DNA of 64,000 nucleotides from Micrasema longulum (Eukaryota > Arthropoda > Insecta > Trichoptera > Brachycentridae), in assembly GCA_022494885.1 (NCBI GenBank), contig JAGVSM010001287.1, positions 1 through 64,000 on the forward strand. The letters are read 5' to 3'. A program made the position numbers and the translations under genes. Below, piece after piece: positions 1-9,790 of this stretch (positions within the stretch are counted from its first letter, which is position 1; each line of letters opens with the position of its first letter). The notes beneath the pieces were generated by a model. It ran no database searches. It saw only the letters and a list, made by a program, of their open reading frames with translations, and was not told the DNA's origin.

Positions 1-350
1 TGTGCACAAAATAACACTGGGAAACATACAAGACGACGACATAATATTAGTCAAAAATGCTGACATACACATATATAACACCAGACAACAACAACACTAT
101 CATATTGAAAAAGCAAAGACAAACACAGGACAGTCAAAATACTACATAATGGACTTAAACACTACAACGACCTACCTTACTACTTGAAAACTTTTACTGG
201 AGACAAATTTAAAATCAATCTGAAAAAGCACATGATGACTGAACTAACTAGACTAGACGAGACATAAAATGACTAGACAATATTCAATTTCTAATGTAAC
301 CCTGACGGGTTTTTTAAAATTGTAAATAAATAAAAATATTTTTTTTTTTT
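1..350 (+). mobile_element. 3' end of a CR1/Jockey-like LINE
   Basis: A reading frame running in from the window edge to about 187 holds the motif YNTRQQQ, which resembles the HNYNTR motif near the C-terminus of CR1/Jockey-type reverse transcriptases. A second frame, ending at a stop near 266, reads a typical LINE C-terminal tail (DKFKINLKKHMM). It is followed by a short 3' UTR with CCTGACGGG and an A/T-rich tail (TAAATAAATAAA). The frame break shows a dead copy, and only the last 350 bases lie in the window. The clade is inferred from motifs only. Confidence 0.6.
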
Positions 351-904
351 AAATCATTCTACTTTCCACACGCAGTGGTACATAGGGCACTGGATGAATA
401 AACCAAATGCAGCATATTTCAGTCATCTAATACATAAAGGAAATGTAATTTATCCTACGCTTCAGGCCCCAAGGAACAATTAAGTAATGCAGATCAAACG
501 CTGAACGTAACGTTGTTCTAAAAAGTTAGTCATGGAAAGAGATGAACTTGATTACTTTAAATAAATTGCTAGCAAAATATGTTTGTTTCCGGGTTTTTGT
601 TTTTTGCATACTGTGTATTTTTTATGTATCGAAGCTGGAAAGGAAAAGGTTACGAATCGACATGTAGCAATTTTACGGAAAAGCCAATTAAAGTGTTTTT
701 TTTTTATTGATAAAGAATCTCGCACCAACCTCTTCACAGCAAGGCGGACTTATCTCTTCTCCACATTTCTTTACTCAGAATTTTTACCTGAGAGCATTCG
801 TCGAGTCGAAAACACTCGTCCAGGGTTCGAATTCTCTTTATGGATGAATAAATTAATAATTTCTGGAAGTTTCTCTACAACATTGCATTTGTAGGGTTTT
901 GATT
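351..904. other. Spacer, nothing recognised
   Basis: Short frames on both strands (552-737 minus, 583-894 plus) overlap each other and show no known motif. No repeat in the rest of the window matches this stretch clearly. Confidence 0.4.
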
Positions 905-1205
905 ATTTGGAGTTGGTGGAGTTCCTTCCCCAGTTAGAGATAGAGAGAAGACTCGAGGTTGCTGTTTAGTGCGTATTTATTACATGGTGAATTAATAGTG
1001 AATTGTGTTGCGCGACTGTTACGGCGATGATGGATTGAAGAGACTGCACTTGAACAACATGCTGGAACTGTGTGACTGCGTCGAACAGTGTCTTCGGGCT
1101 GGCTGGACTGACTGAACTGAACTGCTGGACGTTGCCACGCCCTGCGATCTCTTCATAGGCCGCGTTCCTTTGTTGTTCATATCTCCATGATAGAGACGAT
1201 AATCT
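905..1205 (-). repeat. LTR-like repeat, copy 1
   Basis: This stretch matches 37295-37612 over its whole length; both contain CGAGGTTGCTGTTTA and TTCATATCTCCATG. On the minus strand it contains AATAAATACGCA, which could be a polyadenylation signal, and the second copy also has TATAAAGG upstream of that. TATA box, then GACTG-rich repeats, then AATAAA is the order expected in a solo LTR. No coding region or TG...CA border could be fixed, so another class of dispersed repeat remains possible. Confidence 0.4.
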
Positions 1206-1352
1206 CGTGTTTCGCAGAGTGTTTTTATTTATTTATTTAAGTTTGATGTTGTGCCCGCAATGCTATATTGGTATAACACAGTAAAACTAATTCTAAAAAA
1301 AACATAAACCTAACACAGCACTAATTATGTACACAACACAATATTACTACTA

Positions 1353-1470
1353 CTACTACCATCACGCCATTTCTCCGTAGGAGTAAGCAGAGAGAATGGA
1401 CCTACATTCCTAGCTTCTTCCACATCCATGTATCTTGTCATACATAACCTTCGGTTCTGTCTGCTTTTGA
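1353..1470 (-). mobile_element. RTE-type LINE 3' end, copy 1 (fragment)
   Basis: The 3' end of the RTE family seen at 23754, 26575, 32340 and 47890. Read on the minus strand it encodes the end of the C-terminus up to the SAYP..EMA motif, then GGCGTGATGG and a (TAG)n tail (1353-1369 on the plus strand). Only about 115 bases remain. A short simple-repeat tail instead of poly(A) is typical of RTE-clade LINEs. Confidence 0.65.
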
Positions 1471-1472
1471 TT

Positions 1473-1548
1473 TTCCATTTTCTAATAGTTATTTACAACT
1501 CATTGAAAACTGTCATCAAAATTGAAATATTTGGGTAAATTGTAAGTT
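1473..1548 (+). mobile_element. SINE body fragment (TTCTAATAG family)
   Basis: Matches the body of the SINE at 16715-16925: shared blocks CATTTTCTAATAG, TTATTTACAACTC and ATTTGGGTAAAT. The tRNA-like head is missing. It lies directly beside the RTE stub. Confidence 0.55.
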
Positions 1549-1597
1549 CTTTTATATAAGTAAATTATAAATTAAAGCAATGTTTTGAGTATCTGCA

Positions 1598-1745
1598 AAT
1601 GCTTCCCGACTGGCTGGATTTCCTCCCTAGGCAGTTATTCGTATATAAATTTGTTGCTACAGAGAGGGAAAACATTTTTGAGAAGGGAATATGGGCTAAT
1701 AACCTGGCTTATGGCTTGATTAAATGGCCACTTTACACACGCTAA
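1598..1745 (+). repeat. 390-bp repeat family, fragment (A orientation)
   Basis: Diverged partial copy of the repeat family best seen at 54885-55170. Recognisable blocks are GGAAAACATTTTTGAGAAGG, GGGAATATGG and GTGGCCACTTTACACA-type sequence (here ATGGCCACTTTACACAC). Its left part, CCCGACTGGCTGGATTT, matches the right end of the foldback copy at 45290-45480, so both belong to one subfamily. Confidence 0.6.
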
Positions 1746-2864
1746 TATATATTTTATTGCATTTTTTATTGAATTCAATCAATCGAATTGAAGAGACATG
1801 TATATTGTATAGGTCCAAAAAATTTTAATTCTTTTTTAACTGATAATTTTTTATTGATCCTAAACTTTAAAAAAAATCCTTATTTTAAAAAACACGCACT
1901 ATCCTGGAATAAAAACTAAAGATATCAACTCTTTTTTCTATGATATATTTTGTTGTCCTTTAATGAGGAATATTTTTATGTTTTTTTAAAAATATTTTCT
2001 TTTTTAATTACAATAAAATAATAAAGTACCTTATAATCTTTTGCAGAATATTTTATTTTCTTTTTCTTAATAATAAAAAGATTACACCAGTCTATTTATT
2101 ATAGGAGCAAAAATTCATAAACATTTCTTGTATACCCACGGTCAGGTCATGCCTTTGTGGAATTGTTTTGTTTACTACTTTTACTGTTAATATGTATTTC
2201 ATTGTTATGTAATTATCCTTAATTTTTTGTTTACTCTGTTTTACCTCTTATGGTTATTGTAAAAAACAAAAAAATTAAATATATACTAAAAAAATATGTA
2301 AGTAGAAAATGCTCACTTACTTCTTGGAGTCATGACTCTATATTTCAGGTGAAATTATTCGATCGTGGACTATAAACCCCACACTTTTAAAACCGAGATA
2401 AAACTCCTTTAAAAGGAATAAAAACAGGATATATCACGCCGATTTTCACGCACATAGTAAACGACAATTTTTCCCCAATTCGTTAGTAGCTCAGACGAGA
2501 TTGAGGATAACGGCAGCTGGAGATGGAGACTAATTAATCCTCAACAAGAGATGGATGAGGTATACACAGGCTCTGGTCGATCGCCCTCTTCAGGGGGATT
2601 ATGCGCTGAACTCGGGTGATAAAGTCGTCCTATTACGCCAAGACAACATTCAACAAACATATCAAACGACCCATTAATCAAGAGAAAGGGACTTTTTACA
2701 TAATTAATTTATCATGTGGCAATGTAACTTGGGATAACGATTTCCCGTAAGCCGATTAAAGGTTAATTAATATTATTATTATTATATTATTGGGTAAACA
2801 AACAGCATGTACAAAATATATTGTCAATTTCTTTGTATATTAGTGTAGAACACGCATACAAAAA
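1746..2864. other. AT-rich spacer, nothing recognised
   Basis: Mostly A/T runs with no recognisable protein motif. A TAT/ATT microsatellite sits at about 2770-2790. The less AT-rich part at 2330-2700 has no frame of note. Confidence 0.4.
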
Positions 2865-3240
2865 AATTGTTTGCGCTTAAGACAAGAATTGAAACAGAAT
2901 AGAAAGTTTAAAAAGATAAGAAATGAAAAAGATGTACATAATTATACGATATATAATTATGCCAAAGCAATAAAACAATACTCATTTATATATTCAAAAA
3001 CTACTCTTTCTCAAATGAAAGACATAACCCATACAATACATAACTTACGAATAATTTAATCACTAGATCCCCAACACAAAGACAACTTAAACAAATACAA
3101 ACTAAAACCACTTTCAAACAAAGTGGTTCTGAGTATTATTTTATTAAAATCTATAACCTACTTCCACTATCTATTAAAACAATTAGTAACGAGCAAATAT
3201 TCAGACAGGCTATAAAAAATGGATAGTGCAGCTAGGTAGA
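2865..3240 (+). pseudogene. LINE reverse transcriptase C-terminal relic
   Basis: The frame at 2871-3059 and the next frame (about 3130-3225) read as the last part of a CR1-like reverse transcriptase. The clearest piece is YFIKIYNLLPLSIKTISNEQ followed by IFRQAIKN, the usual (K)xxNxLPxxI...FKxxLK ending. The frames are broken by stops and a shift, so this is a dead fragment. The 5' part is absent. Confidence 0.6.
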
Positions 3241-3852
3241 AGTAAAATGGATTGTCTCATTCGCCCAAACCAATATTGAATCAACAACAATACAAGTGTA
3301 TAGCTTACGTTAGGTTTTTGTTCTTTCATTGTGCGTTTTGTAATATAAATAATATAGATGTACATAGATTAATTATAAAAATAAGTTCAGGCACATGCCT
3401 CTTCTTCCAGCTGATAGCGATAAAGCTAAGTTCTTCTTTGTTACAATATCTAGGGCAGCGATTAGTTAATTACAGTTATTTAGAAATATAATTTGATAGA
3501 ATTTATCACGCAAAGGATACGTGATATTTGTGGTAAAAATATTTTTTAATCGAGAAACTAAGGAGTTAAATGGCAGATATTCGACGGGAGAATTTCGGTG
3601 TAAAAAAGAGAACGATCTCTTGTGTTCTTGTTGCACAAAGTTTCGACAGCGCCCTCTGTTGGCCAGTCTTGCATTTCATGCGATGTTCAGGCACGGGACT
3701 CTTTTTCTAGCTGATAGCGATATAGCTAGGCTGCATGTGGCTATAAACAAATTCCACGTACGACAACAACGCACTTCTACGGTAAAATGAGATCAGCCCG
3801 GATGATAGATATTTTTTTTTTCTTCACATAAGCATTCTTCTAAACATTTTTT
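3241..3852. other. Spacer with a 45-bp direct repeat
   Basis: No recognised protein. A block of about 45 bases at 3385-3430 (GTTCAGGCAC ... AGCTGATAGCGA) recurs at 3685-3730, exactly 300 bases later and in the same orientation. The frames 3252-3491 and 3521-3790 span these blocks but have no known motif. Confidence 0.45.
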
Positions 3853-4228
3853 TTAATTCCCGCCAAACTGCAAAAGCAGTTTTTTTGCAGGGATTTTTCT
3901 CTTCAAACATTTTGGTAACACAATATAATAATGTTTGCATAAAATATTTTTTAAAATCTTAAAAATATCAATAAAATTAAAGTTTAAAAAAATTAAATAC
4001 AAGTAAATCAAGTCTTTTTTGATAACGAAATTAAAAAAAAATAATAAACAAACACTTTTTTGACACTGTTTTAAATTGTTTGGTTTCCCCATTTTTTTAT
4101 ATTTTTTTTTTACACACTAAACTTAGAATTTAAGAAAAAGATTTTTAAAACCAATTTTACTTTATTTTTATTCATATCACTATTCTTTATTTCGTCCGGG
4201 AGTCTCTTTACTATGCGAGGGAGTATAT
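3853..4228 (-). mobile_element. LINE 3' end, left arm of an inverted pair
   Basis: Read on the minus strand, 4225-4110 encodes KRLPDEIKNSDMNKNK and then LVLKIFF, a CR1-like C-terminal ending (LPDEIKN...FKxxLKxFL). The A/T-rich 3' UTR follows to about 3853. The same element lies in opposite orientation at 5945-6255 (KRLPDEINNSDINKNK), so the two copies face each other. Confidence 0.65.
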
Positions 4229-4230
4229 AG

Positions 4231-4437
4231 GGCGGCCTCCGTGGTGTAGTGGTCAAGACGCTTGATTCACGCACGGAAGGTTCCGGGTTCGATTCCCGGT
4301 GAGAACACAAAAATTAAAATGTGATTTTTCTCAAGCCTGGGTGCTCTGTGATGTAATTCACCACTGTAATTAGTCCTCCTGTTGTGGTGCAAAAAAAAAA
4401 AGGGAAAAAAAAAATAATTTAAAAAAAATTTAAAAAA
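4231..4437 (+). mobile_element. tRNA-derived SINE, copy 1
   Basis: Head of about 75 bases with a clear RNA polymerase III promoter: A box TGGTGTAGTGG (about 4242) and a perfect B box GGTTCGATTCC (about 4286). The head resembles tRNA-Glu or tRNA-Asp. A body follows (GTGATTTTTCTCAAGCC ... CCTCCTGTTGTGGTGC) and then a long A-rich tail. The copy at 48421-48611 has the same head and body in the opposite orientation, so this is a mobile family and not a tRNA gene. Confidence 0.85.
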
Positions 4438-4950
4438 ATACGCCCTGGTCCTCTCTCCATACGCATTTATGGCTCTTTTTTCTATGAAATTTCCTCTCGC
4501 TTTTTGGAGCGTTTCATGCTTATGTGATATTGGCGTTTTATAGAAATCCACGAAGTCCTCTGTTACCAGGCGATAGTAAATCATATTCTGTACCGTCAAA
4601 ACTTTACTTTTTGTTACGCAGTTCAAAGCTTTGGCAAGAAAAATAAAGAATGTATGGCATAGCAACATAAAAATATCACAAGTGTTACGACTTCTGTACT
4701 GCTTTTTTAAGACGTAGCTATTTGCATTAATCTTCATCCAAGAAGCAATTTGAAAACCTTTTTTCTGCCCCCAACGGTCCCAAGTCATATTAAGGAGGCA
4801 TCTGTCAACCTTATTTGGTTAGCAAAACCTTAACTGTAAGGGTATATGTATGTACTGTAAAACTAGTGTCCCAAATGTGACAAAAATCTGTTCGAAAAAT
4901 AAACATCCTTTGGCTCTTTTTAGAAATACTTTTAACCAGAACAATTTTCG
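4438..4950 (-). other. Unassigned open frame upstream of the SINE
   Basis: A minus-strand frame (4788 down to 4267) starts MTWDRWGQ; its first 115 or so residues lie outside the SINE, and its end is SINE sequence. I do not recognise a domain. The residues CDIFMLLCHTFFIFLAKA form one hydrophobic stretch. It could be a scrap of transposon ORF or chance. Confidence 0.25.
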
Positions 4951-5088
4951 TTTGTCCAAATGTTTTTAGATAAAAGACTTGATTTCACCCCCTCGGGAGT
5001 CATTAAGATTAACAAATTACAACAGGGGTGGAGAATACGTAAGGTCATAAGCCCTGTAAATGCCTATACTTCCATATTCCCTTTTTTA
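4951..5088 (+). repeat. 390-bp family, left arm of a foldback copy
   Basis: 4951-5040 reads in the A orientation (TTTGTCCAAATG ... ACCCCCTCGGGAGTCATT ... ACAACAGGGGTGGAGAATAC). It then switches at 5041 to the B orientation (AAGGTCATAAGCCCTGTAAA ... CTTCCATATTCCC). The matching right arm is at 5600-5692. A LINE tail separates the arms. Confidence 0.75.
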
Positions 5089-5598
5089 TTTATTTATTTT
5101 GTTCATTAACGCCCAAAAGGCATTTACAAAAAATAAAAATGAAATACATGCTAACATACTAAATAATAAACAGAATATACAGAAAAAAATTGTGAAATTA
5201 GTTAAAAGGATATGATAAAAAGTTTTACAAAGTAAAAAAAAAAACAATAATAACAAAGGTATGTAAGAAAAAACCGTAAGCATATAAACAGAAAATTGCA
5301 AAGATATAAGCTTATGAAATAAATTCTGTAAAGCAAACAATAAATAAAGTGTTATGGTAAGCAAGAAATACATTTTAAGTTAAATTAATAAACAAGCAAG
5401 CATATATTATCACGAAAAAATAAGAAATAAAAATATGTATCTATGAAATGCGTATTTGCCAATACTACAATGCAATTTGATATAATAGTAAAAAATAAAA
5501 AACAAGTATAGGGTAATAAAAATAAACAAGTATTTTTTTTTAATTTATGGAATAAAATTGTCAATAATAGTTTGACGAGCAGCTAAAAATAAACTTGT
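5085..5598 (-). mobile_element. LINE 3' end inserted in the foldback repeat
   Basis: Read on the minus strand, the left edge ends AATGCCTTTTGGGCGTTAAT then GAACAAAATAAATAAA. The same ending appears at 51019-51110. The remaining 450 bases are an A/T-rich 3' UTR with no frame I recognise. It sits between the two arms of the foldback repeat, so it inserted after that repeat formed, or it replaced its centre. Confidence 0.55.
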
Positions 5599-5599
5599 T

Positions 5600-5944
5600 A
5601 AGGTATTCTCCATCCCTGTTGTAATTTGTTAATCTTAAAGACTCCCGAGGGGGTGAAATCCAGTCTTTTGTCTACAAAAATTTGGACAAATTCAAATATT
5701 GTAATGAAACCAACTGGTCCAAGAAGAAATTTAAAAATTGGAAAATGGTTTTCAGGCGTTGCCTAGTATGTGAAATTATTCAGTCAGATGAATTGCTTCA
5801 CTACAATGAAGGTTTCAGCTCTTTTATATCACTAAAATCAACAAATGGAAGAGATGAAGAAATATGGATGTTCAAACATAGGCAAAATGGTGAATGTTAC
5901 ACAGTGTGTAAAGTGGCCACTTTAACCAGCCAATGACAGGTCAT
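5600..5944 (-). repeat. 390-bp family, right arm and body (B orientation)
   Basis: Begins AAGGTATTCTCCATCCCTGT and reads through GACTCCCGAGGGGGTGAAAT and TTTGGACAAA, the inverse of 4951-5040. It then continues through the rest of the repeat body to GTGGCCACTTTAACCAGCCA. On the plus strand the body is open from 5682 to 5936 and encodes a segment (EEIWMFKHRQNGECYTVCKV) that recurs in other copies, see the findings. Confidence 0.75.
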
Positions 5945-6260
5945 AAGCTTAGTAAAAAGACTCCCGGACGAAATAAACAATAGCGATATAAATAAAAATA
6001 AAGTACTCGTAAAATTTGTTTTAAAAATCTTTTTCTGAAATTCTAAGTTTAGTGAGCAAAAAAAAAACAAAAGGGAAACCAAACAATTTAAACCAGTGTT
6101 AAAAAAGGTGTTTTTTAAAAAATATATTTCGGTATCAAAAAAACTTGATTTACTTGTATTATTTTTTTTAAAACTTTTATTTTATTGGTATATTTACCAA
6201 AATGTTTAAAGAGAGAAATCCCTGCAAACAAACTGTTTTTGAAGTTTATTATATATATAA
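5945..6260 (+). mobile_element. LINE 3' end, right arm of the inverted pair
   Basis: Encodes KRLPDEINNSDINKNK and LVKFVLKIFF in the plus direction, followed by an A/T-rich 3' UTR that matches 3853-4228 inverted (shared blocks GGAAACCAAACAATTTAAA and AGGGATTT-type sequence). It joins the B-orientation repeat at about 5945 without a gap. Confidence 0.6.
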
Positions 6261-6429
6261 TTGTTCAAAAGAACGCTTAGGTAAAATTTTCAATTAAAAA
6301 GGTTTTTTCGTTATATACATAACTTGAGTAAAAATCCGTAATCGAAAAAAACCGATTAATCTTGATCTTTTTGTAATTACGAAACTGCAATAAGATGAAT
6401 TATTATTCGTTAAGAGCTTCCATACAGAG

Positions 6430-6661
6430 GCACCTACCCCTAGAGAACACAAATTTATTCCGCCACTCCGTAATGCAACTAGATGGAGTAACATTGCCAA
6501 ATGGTGGCTACCTTAAGTATCTTGGGTCACTTATCCATGGCGATGGAGAATGTTCAGCAGTTGAAACATGTTTAATTAGTTGGCGATGGATGAAGAGTAG
6601 ATTTATGACGGAAGTCCTGAGAAATCCAAAAATGCCAAAGAAAAGGCGTATCAAACAATAA
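6430..6661 (+). pseudogene. LINE reverse transcriptase fragment (LDGV..KYLGS type)
   Basis: One open frame of about 75 residues reads LDGVTLPNGGYLKYLGSLIH, then GDGEC, then WMKSRFMTEVLRNPKMP. These are the post-catalytic blocks (LDG-x-xLP...KYLGS-I..DGEC and WMKWR..TGVL...MP) of a LINE reverse transcriptase used in many insect elements. It stops at 6661. The catalytic core and both ends are absent. Confidence 0.65.
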
Positions 6662-6669
6662 GGGAATAT

Positions 6670-6975
6670 CACATACTACGAATATCGATAAAAATATATG
6701 AAATGGATTTAGAATAATTAATTGTATTTTCAAAATCAATATGGATATTGAGGAAAAATGTTTTCATATATAAATGTAAAAAATAAATTCAATAAAAATA
6801 CGTTCGTAGAAAAACGCGACGTGTTTGGCTTCGGTTGTTGTTACGTCAAGATTCGTGATATTTTTCAGCACAAATGTTAACGGACACGAACAAATAAACA
6901 TGAATCGTGACGTACCAGAAGCGTGGCCAATGGAATCACCATTTTTGCTGGAATTCAAAATTACAAATTTGTAAG
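6670..6975 (-). repeat. Dispersed repeat X, copy 1
   Basis: Minus strand matches 27800-28140 and 57430-57720. Shared landmarks on that strand are TTTTGAATTCC, TTGGCCACGC..CT..TACGTCACG, AACACGTCGCGTTTTT and AATATCCATATTGATTTT. No coding frame and no clear terminal inverted repeat were seen, so the class is open. Confidence 0.6.
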
Positions 6976-7009
6976 TATTCTGTAGTAATTTTTTAAAAAT
7001 ATTTTATTT

Positions 7010-7201
7010 GTTTTACAAAAACAAACATTCAACGATGATAAAATAACATAAAAAGATACGGTTTAAAGACAGACCAGCAAAGTTTCGAAATAAAAATCAT
7101 ACATATTAAATTGTGGTAAACAAAAGGCTGTGTTTTTGTGAATGTGTATGAAAGTAAGTGTAGAGGTGTGTTTGTGTGTATTTGTGTGGGAGTAAGTGTT
7201 C
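7010..7201. repeat. GT-rich low-complexity stretch
   Basis: Between about 7130 and 7200 the plus strand is a run of TGTG/TTTGTG alternations (GTGTTTGTGTGTATTTGTGT). No gene is seen. Confidence 0.5.
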
Positions 7202-7260
7202 AGGGCCTCAATTATGGACGCTATCTTCATCTGTACATATCGAGACGGTATACTTAACTT
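7202..7260 (+). mobile_element. MITE end (GGGCC..ATTATG family)
   Basis: Starts GGGCCTCAATTATGGACG, then CTATCTTCATCTGTACATAT and GAGACGGTATA. The same end is found inverted at 7937 and also at 21976 and, diverged, 51140-51195. It could be the left terminus of an element spanning 7202-7937, or a separate truncated copy. Confidence 0.5.
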
Positions 7261-7479
7261 TGGTACTACCTGTAACTTCCTCGGTATGTTCTACCTGCTT
7301 GTCATCTCGTCATCATTAGATCGAAACGAACCAATTAATGACGGCAAAAATTAGTCCGCGTTCCTTACTTCATTATTTTTTTACTGGAGAGAATTTCATA
7401 GATCGTTATTACTTAAAAAATGTTTTTAAAAATTAAAAAAACCTGAGATTTCCCTGTTGCCAGACCTGCACTTTTCTAA

Positions 7480-7711
7480 GCTACAAATGCAGGACGATAT
7501 AGAAATCCGACGCTAGGCCATCAGAGACTGTTGAAATGTTCATGCTTAGATAGACTGCTGAAGTGTCCTTACGTGAAAAATAAAAAGGTCACGCATTTGT
7601 GGAAGCCGGTTATCACAGATATTAACAGTAAGATGGAGGAAAGACAATTGAGATGGTAAGGAGACGTTAGCTGGAAAGACCCCGATAACATTTCGAACCA
7701 GGTTACGTAGT
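7480..7711 (+). pseudogene. Probable LINE C-terminal scrap
   Basis: A frame near 7575-7670 reads KVTHLWKPVITDINSKMEER then QLRW, reminiscent of the RLRWYGHV block at the end of some reverse transcriptases. It is too short and broken for a firm call. Confidence 0.2.
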
Positions 7712-7937
7712 CTGATGGGAAGTTAAAATTTATCTTCAATTTTTTTTAATAAGTATAATTAATTTATCTGTATGAAAAATATAATATGTTTCCAATTACT
7801 TTTTTCTAAATATGTTCAATTATCGGTTACCGACGAAGATTTCATACAAATATACACACTTTCGAACATAAATATCGATATTAGTTTATACCGTCTCAGA
7901 ATATACCGATGAAGATAGCCGTTCATAATAGGGGCCC
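7712..7937 (-). mobile_element. MITE (GGGCC..ATTATG family), copy 2
   Basis: The right end, read inverted, is CCTGGGCCCCTATTATGAAC then GGCTATCTTCATCGGTATAT. The left end (GGGAAGTTAAAATTTATCTT) matches the other terminus of the 13124-13350 copy minus its GGGCCC tip. The length of about 225 bases and the internal GTTACCGACGAAGAT block agree with that copy. Non-autonomous; the superfamily is unknown. Confidence 0.6.
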
Positions 7938-8187
7938 AGGTGATCTTTTATCGAAGAAGACAAAAAGGCATAGTTTATGCAAAGAGATAAACAAATGCAG
8001 AGACACGGACTGAGGGACGTCGTCCAGGATAGAAGGACCTACAGCCTGAGGAAGATGAGCCTGGCCCTAACAGTCAATGCAAACAGTGAGTCGAGCCAGG
8101 GAGAAGAAAAGAACTCTAAGAGCTTCTAACAACATCACAAATAAAAGAGTATCACAGTCGAAGCTTCAATAAAGGTGCACTGTTTAT
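7938..8187. other. Spacer with a possible coding scrap
   Basis: 8000-8110 is less AT-rich (GGACGTCGTCCAGGATAGAA, CTGAGGAAGATGAGCCTGGC) than its surroundings. No frame longer than a few dozen codons and no recognised motif. Confidence 0.3.
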
Positions 8188-8843
8188 CAGTGGCGAGCGG
8201 TGAGTTTTTAAATTGGTGAGCTACAAAAATTCTTATAAAATGTCCATAGCGGTAGAATGGCACATAAAAAATTAGTCTATTTTATATTTGATAAATAATC
8301 CATAACAAATGGCACTAGCGGCTAATAGTTTCAGTAAAAACATTTTGTAATGTAGCACAAACATTTGATTTAAAAAAATGCATTAAAAAAAAAAAATATT
8401 TAAAAAACTGGAACCCCTAAGGACTCGAACCCCCGCCTTAATCATTAGAAAACAACGACCCATCAGCGCGGCTATTTCGTGTTTTAGGCCAAGCGTCGAA
8501 AAAGTCATTTATAAAACTGGATAAATTATTAGCGTACCGGTGCATGCTTCTGAAGTCTGATTATTATAACTTGTCTTGAAATAAAACACTATTTCTCAAT
8601 AAATGTTTTTCTCAAAAATTCGTGTTTTTTCTTCAGCAGAGTAATCTCGTGAAATCCAGTAGTGATAATTTTGGCCAATACAGGCGCAACTGGTCGCTGT
8701 ATGCAATAAAGGAACATGATGTAAATTTACTTACCCAAAAAATGTAATGTATTTTTTTTGTAATGTAACATAAAACATTACTTTCGATGTAAAAAAAATA
8801 TGGTACGCTGCAAATAATCGATTATAAGGAGCATTCGCCCCTG
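8188..8843. mobile_element. hAT-like non-autonomous element with 8-bp duplication
   Basis: The element begins CAGTGGCGAGCGGTGA and ends, read inverted, CAGGGGCGAATGCTCC, giving short imperfect inverted termini with hAT-style CAG tips. It is flanked by a perfect 8-bp direct repeat, CTGTTTAT, at 8180-8187 and 8844-8851; 8 bp is the hAT duplication length. The interior of 656 bases is AT-rich, codes for nothing recognisable, and includes a tRNA-like segment at 8405-8485. Confidence 0.7.
8405..8485 (-). mobile_element. Degenerate tRNA-derived SINE head
   Basis: On the minus strand the block GGGTTCGAGTCC is a B-box-like match, preceded about 35 bases earlier by an A-box-like GCGCTGATGGGTCG. The acceptor stem does not pair and the body is A/T-rich, so this is a SINE head or decayed tRNA copy inside the hAT-like element. 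Confidence 0.4.
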
Positions 8844-8851
8844 CTGTTTAT

Positions 8852-9382
8852 ACCAACGCCGTGCAGCAGGTATCTGGCAAAACATCAAATCGGAGATATA
8901 ATGAATAATTAATTATATAAAATCAGAACACGCTCTAATTAAACTTTTAAACAATAAAACCATATATAATCAGTATAATAATAGCTACCGGGCGATCAAA
9001 AAACATTGAGGAGGTGACATTAATCACACAGCAGTCATAACTTCGCCTAACAATGGCAGGAACGGGCGTAGTCTCCTTTCTCTGGCAATGGCATATTGCT
9101 TTGTATGCTGACCCACGTCATACCGTAATGATTATGATTCTTCGAGAATATAAGCAATTTTGTTCCACACTACTTAAGTTTGAATGGAGTTTTAGAATCA
9201 CTAAAATTACGTATTAAACAAAGTTGCTTAATGAACGAGATATAAACTGACGCTTATTACATAGACACGTTACTTCTTAACTAGATAAATCTAAGATAAA
9301 GAAAATATTGCGTTGCTCTCAACAATAAACTGAAAATATTATATACCCACTAATATTAAATTTATAAAAAATAATCCATTCT
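8852..9382. other. Spacer, nothing recognised
   Basis: No long frame, no match to other repeats in the window that I could see. Confidence 0.35.
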
Positions 9383-9680
9383 ATGTTTGACACCCCTGCA
9401 ATTTTAACACTAATTAATTTTAATGTATCGAAAAGGACAACTCGGCGAACCTACCAATACTGTGGCAACAATACTTCAAAATCATATGGTAAAAATGCAG
9501 TCATCAATAGACTCCACACTCTAGGCAATGAGTACCAGGACGTTGGTGACTCATTTCACATGGAATTTAGTACATATAGAACGGCTATTCTCCTGTATTT
9601 CATTGGTAATAGTTCCAGATAACTATTTGTTACTATTGTTAAAAATTGTTTAAACTACTTTATTAGTGTTTGTTTTTTTT
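9383..9680 (+). pseudogene. LINE C-terminus (RTTR..YQYCGNN family), copy 1
   Basis: An open frame of 79 residues reads SKRTTRRTYQYCGNNTSKSY then GKNAVINRLHTLGN. The same protein segment is encoded on the minus strand at 56010-55800, and more distantly at 15480 and 19990. RTTR...NN...N.VNRL..L.N is the usual end of CR1-like ORF2 proteins. The catalytic domain is absent. A frame stop at 9622 is close to the natural end. Confidence 0.65.
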
Positions 9681-9684
9681 TGAT

Positions 9685-9790
9685 GAACTTGATTCACATT
9701 TTCTAATAGTGAGTTATTTACAACTCGTTGAAAATGACTTATTTCGGTAAATCATAAGAACGCAAATATTTATTTAAAAAAAATAAAAAA
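9685..9790 (+). mobile_element. SINE body fragment (TTCTAATAG family)
   Basis: Contains ACATTTTCTAATAGTGAGTT, ACAACTCGTTGAAAATG and TAAATCATAAGAACGCAAAT, matching the body of the SINE at 16715-16925, followed by an A-rich tail. The tRNA head is missing. Confidence 0.65.

Noticed and set aside
4231..4305. A functional tRNA gene
   Set aside because: A and B boxes are good, but the acceptor ends do not pair, and the same head plus body recurs at 48421; it is a SINE.
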